DNA from: Gemmatimonas sp.
GTDB lineage: Bacteria; Gemmatimonadota; Gemmatimonadetes; Gemmatimonadales; Gemmatimonadaceae
Assembly: GCF_031426495.1 (NCBI RefSeq)
Contig: NZ_JANPLK010000059.1
Location: 62,001-126,000 of the forward strand
Reading direction: 5' to 3'
Length of the DNA: 64,000 nt
The notes beneath the pieces were generated by a model. The model made no database searches, had not been told where the DNA came from, and worked only from the letters and a program-made list of their open reading frames with translations. The position numbers and the translations under genes were made by a program. Positions 62,943 to 64,000 of the stretch are shown in pieces (position 1 is the first letter of the stretch; each line of letters begins with the position of its first letter).

Positions 62943-64000
62943 GTGCGCGACGCAGGCGCGTGATCCGTTCGACCGCGGCAGCCTTTACGTCGCAGTTCGG
63001 AAGCTTCACCATCAGTCTCGGGGTCACCGTCACGCTTGCACGCCTGCTGGCCCCAAGTGATTTTGGGATCTACGGCGTCGCCTTCGCGATCACCGGATTT
63101 CTGGACTTCGCCCGACAGGGCGGACTGGTCGTGCCGGTAATCCAGAGCGAGTCGCTCACGTCCGCGCAGCTGAACACCCTCGTGTGGTTCAATGCGGCGC
63201 TGGGGCTGCTCCTCACGCTGGCGCTGCTCGCGGTCGCGCCGCTCGCCGGCCATCTCTACGGTGAGCCGCAATTGGCCGCCGTCATCAGTGCGCTCGCGAT
63301 CGGCTTCCTGGTGGGCGGCCTGTCCGCCCAGCACGCCGCCCTGCTCAAACGCGAGCTGCGGTTCGCTGCGCTTGCCACGTGCGAGATCAGCGCTCTCCTG
63401 GCGGCTGGTGCGCTCGCCATCGCCGCCGCGCGTAGCGGCGCCGGCGTGTGGGCGCTCGTGGTGTTTCAGCTGGTGCGCGAAGTCGTGCTGTCAACGCTGG
63501 TGGTGGTGGTGTCGCGCGTGCGCGTGCGGTGGCCCGACCGACACGTCACTCTCGCACCGCTGTTGCGCTTCGGCGGCGTGATGATGGCCTTCGAACTGCT
63601 CGGCTATCTGAATTTTCGTGCCGATAATCTCATCGTCGGCTTGGCCCTCGGTCCCGCCGCTCTCGGCTTCTACAGCAAGGCCTACGAGTTTCTGCTACTG
63701 CCGGTGAATCAGATCGGCACGCCGCTGGCTGGCGTCGCGCACGCCACGCTCAGTCGACTGCAGCGTGACCCCGAGCCGTACCGCCTTTTTCTGCGGAAAG
63801 CGCTCTTGGTCTCGACGGGCCTCGTGCTGCCGGCCACCGTGTTTCTGTGGTGGAACGCAACTGCCGTCGTGGAATACGTGCTCGGGCCTCAGTGGAGACC
63901 CACCGTCGACATCGCGCGCGCGCTTGCCCCGGCGGCCGCCTGCATGAGTGTGACGACGGCGATGGGCTGGATCTTCCTCTCGCTCGGTCGCGCGAGGCGC
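62939..64000 (+). CDS. Polysaccharide/oligosaccharide flippase, truncated by the window end
   Basis: 354 codons are present and no stop is reached. GTG at 62939 overlaps the TGA of the small subunit. The protein is a multi-span MOP-type exporter: start RSTAAAFTSQFGSFTISLGV, then LARLLAPSDFGIYGVAFAIT, then QHAALLKRELRFAALATCE, and LNFRADNLIVGLALGPAALG, a typical polysaccharide biosynthesis flippase motif. It should move lipid-linked saccharides across the inner membrane. Coupling to a sugar dehydrogenase pair is notable and may mark the start of a surface-polysaccharide cluster beyond the window. Confidence 0.85.
   Translation, partial: MSARRRRVIRSTAAAFTSQFGSFTISLGVTVTLARLLAPSDFGIYGVAFAITGFLDFARQGGLVVPVIQSESLTSAQLNTLVWFNAALGLLLTLALLAVAPLAGHLYGEPQLAAVISALAIGFLVGGLSAQHAALLKRELRFAALATCEISALLAAGALAIAAARSGAGVWALVVFQLVREVVLSTLVVVVSRVRVRWPDRHVTLAPLLRFGGVMMAFELLGYLNFRADNLIVGLALGPAALGFYSKAYEFLLLPVNQIGTPLAGVAHATLSRLQRDPEPYRLFLRKALLVSTGLVLPATVFLWWNATAVVEYVLGPQWRPTVDIARALAPAAACMSVTTAMGWIFLSLGRARR

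Noticed and set aside
1..64000. tRNA genes, CRISPR arrays, insertion sequences
   Set aside because: No T-loop consensus with cloverleaf arms, no regularly spaced repeats and no transposase-like ORF were found on reading both strands.

Overview
The window looks like chromosomal DNA from a free-living, high-GC, Gram-negative bacterium, most likely a member of the Gemmatimonadota. This is inferred from gene style, not from a marker gene. The signs are high GC with very long open antisense frames, TonB-type and Omp85-type outer-membrane proteins, several lipoprotein signals, many secreted metallo- and serine hydrolases, a tandem of amidohydrolases, a bacterial XPB helicase pair and 7TM-AraC regulators. 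I found no tRNA, rRNA, CRISPR array, insertion sequence or prophage.

Layout. 1-6.5 kb: an outer-membrane barrel protein, a lipoprotein, a frame-broken secreted gene, small membrane proteins, a membrane-anchored ankyrin protein, a VOC-fold protein and a secretin-like short-domain protein. 7-9.3 kb: a decaying patch with a gutted prolyl oligopeptidase, an intact DUF1801 gene and an SNF2 helicase scrap. 9.3-13.2 kb: an NmrA-type reductase, a cation/proton antiporter with an acidic DP-repeat protein upstream, and an S1/P1 nuclease. 13.3-17.4 kb: a periplasmic redox group (DsbD, peroxiredoxin, DipZ/TlpA-like thioredoxin, DM13 lipoprotein). 17.5-25.2 kb: a TonB receptor translationally coupled to a secreted phosphodiesterase, an HSEG alpha/beta hydrolase and a class C beta-lactamase-like hydrolase. 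25.3-31.8 kb: a 7TM-AraC regulator, an S41 peptidase wreck and two amidohydrolases closed by a strong hairpin terminator. 31.8-38.7 kb: a PA2169-type four-helix protein, a fasciclin lipoprotein, DUF952, a beta-lactamase remnant, the XPB helicase with its overlapping partner gene, and an intact subclass B3 metallo-beta-lactamase.

38.9-45.1 kb is a signalling block: a chemotaxis receptor divergent from a methanogen-output-domain protein, a hybrid histidine kinase, a GAF-GGDEF cyclase and a single-domain receiver. 45.1-50.4 kb holds a copper amine oxidase divergent from a second 7TM-AraC regulator and an S41 peptidase. 50.4-54.9 kb holds an AAA/DUF4143 ATPase and an ankyrin protein that share a palindromic AT-rich promoter, then an ankyrin protein overlapping an Ig-repeat lipoprotein. 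55.1-60.2 kb is one 1689-residue regulator joining a periplasmic propeller, histidine kinase, receiver, PAS, sigma-54 AAA+ and Fis-type DNA-binding domain. It is divergent from a GMC dehydrogenase/small-subunit operon that runs into a polysaccharide flippase cut by the window end.

The best candidates for something new are the kinase-to-sigma54-activator fusion with its palindrome-marked divergent operon, the XPB helicase/partner pair, the symmetric leaderless promoter of the AAA gene, the twin 7TM-AraC/hydrolase modules, and the amidohydrolases lacking their metal-binding HxH. At least four gene wrecks, mostly hydrolases, lie between intact genes, so this region is being pruned.
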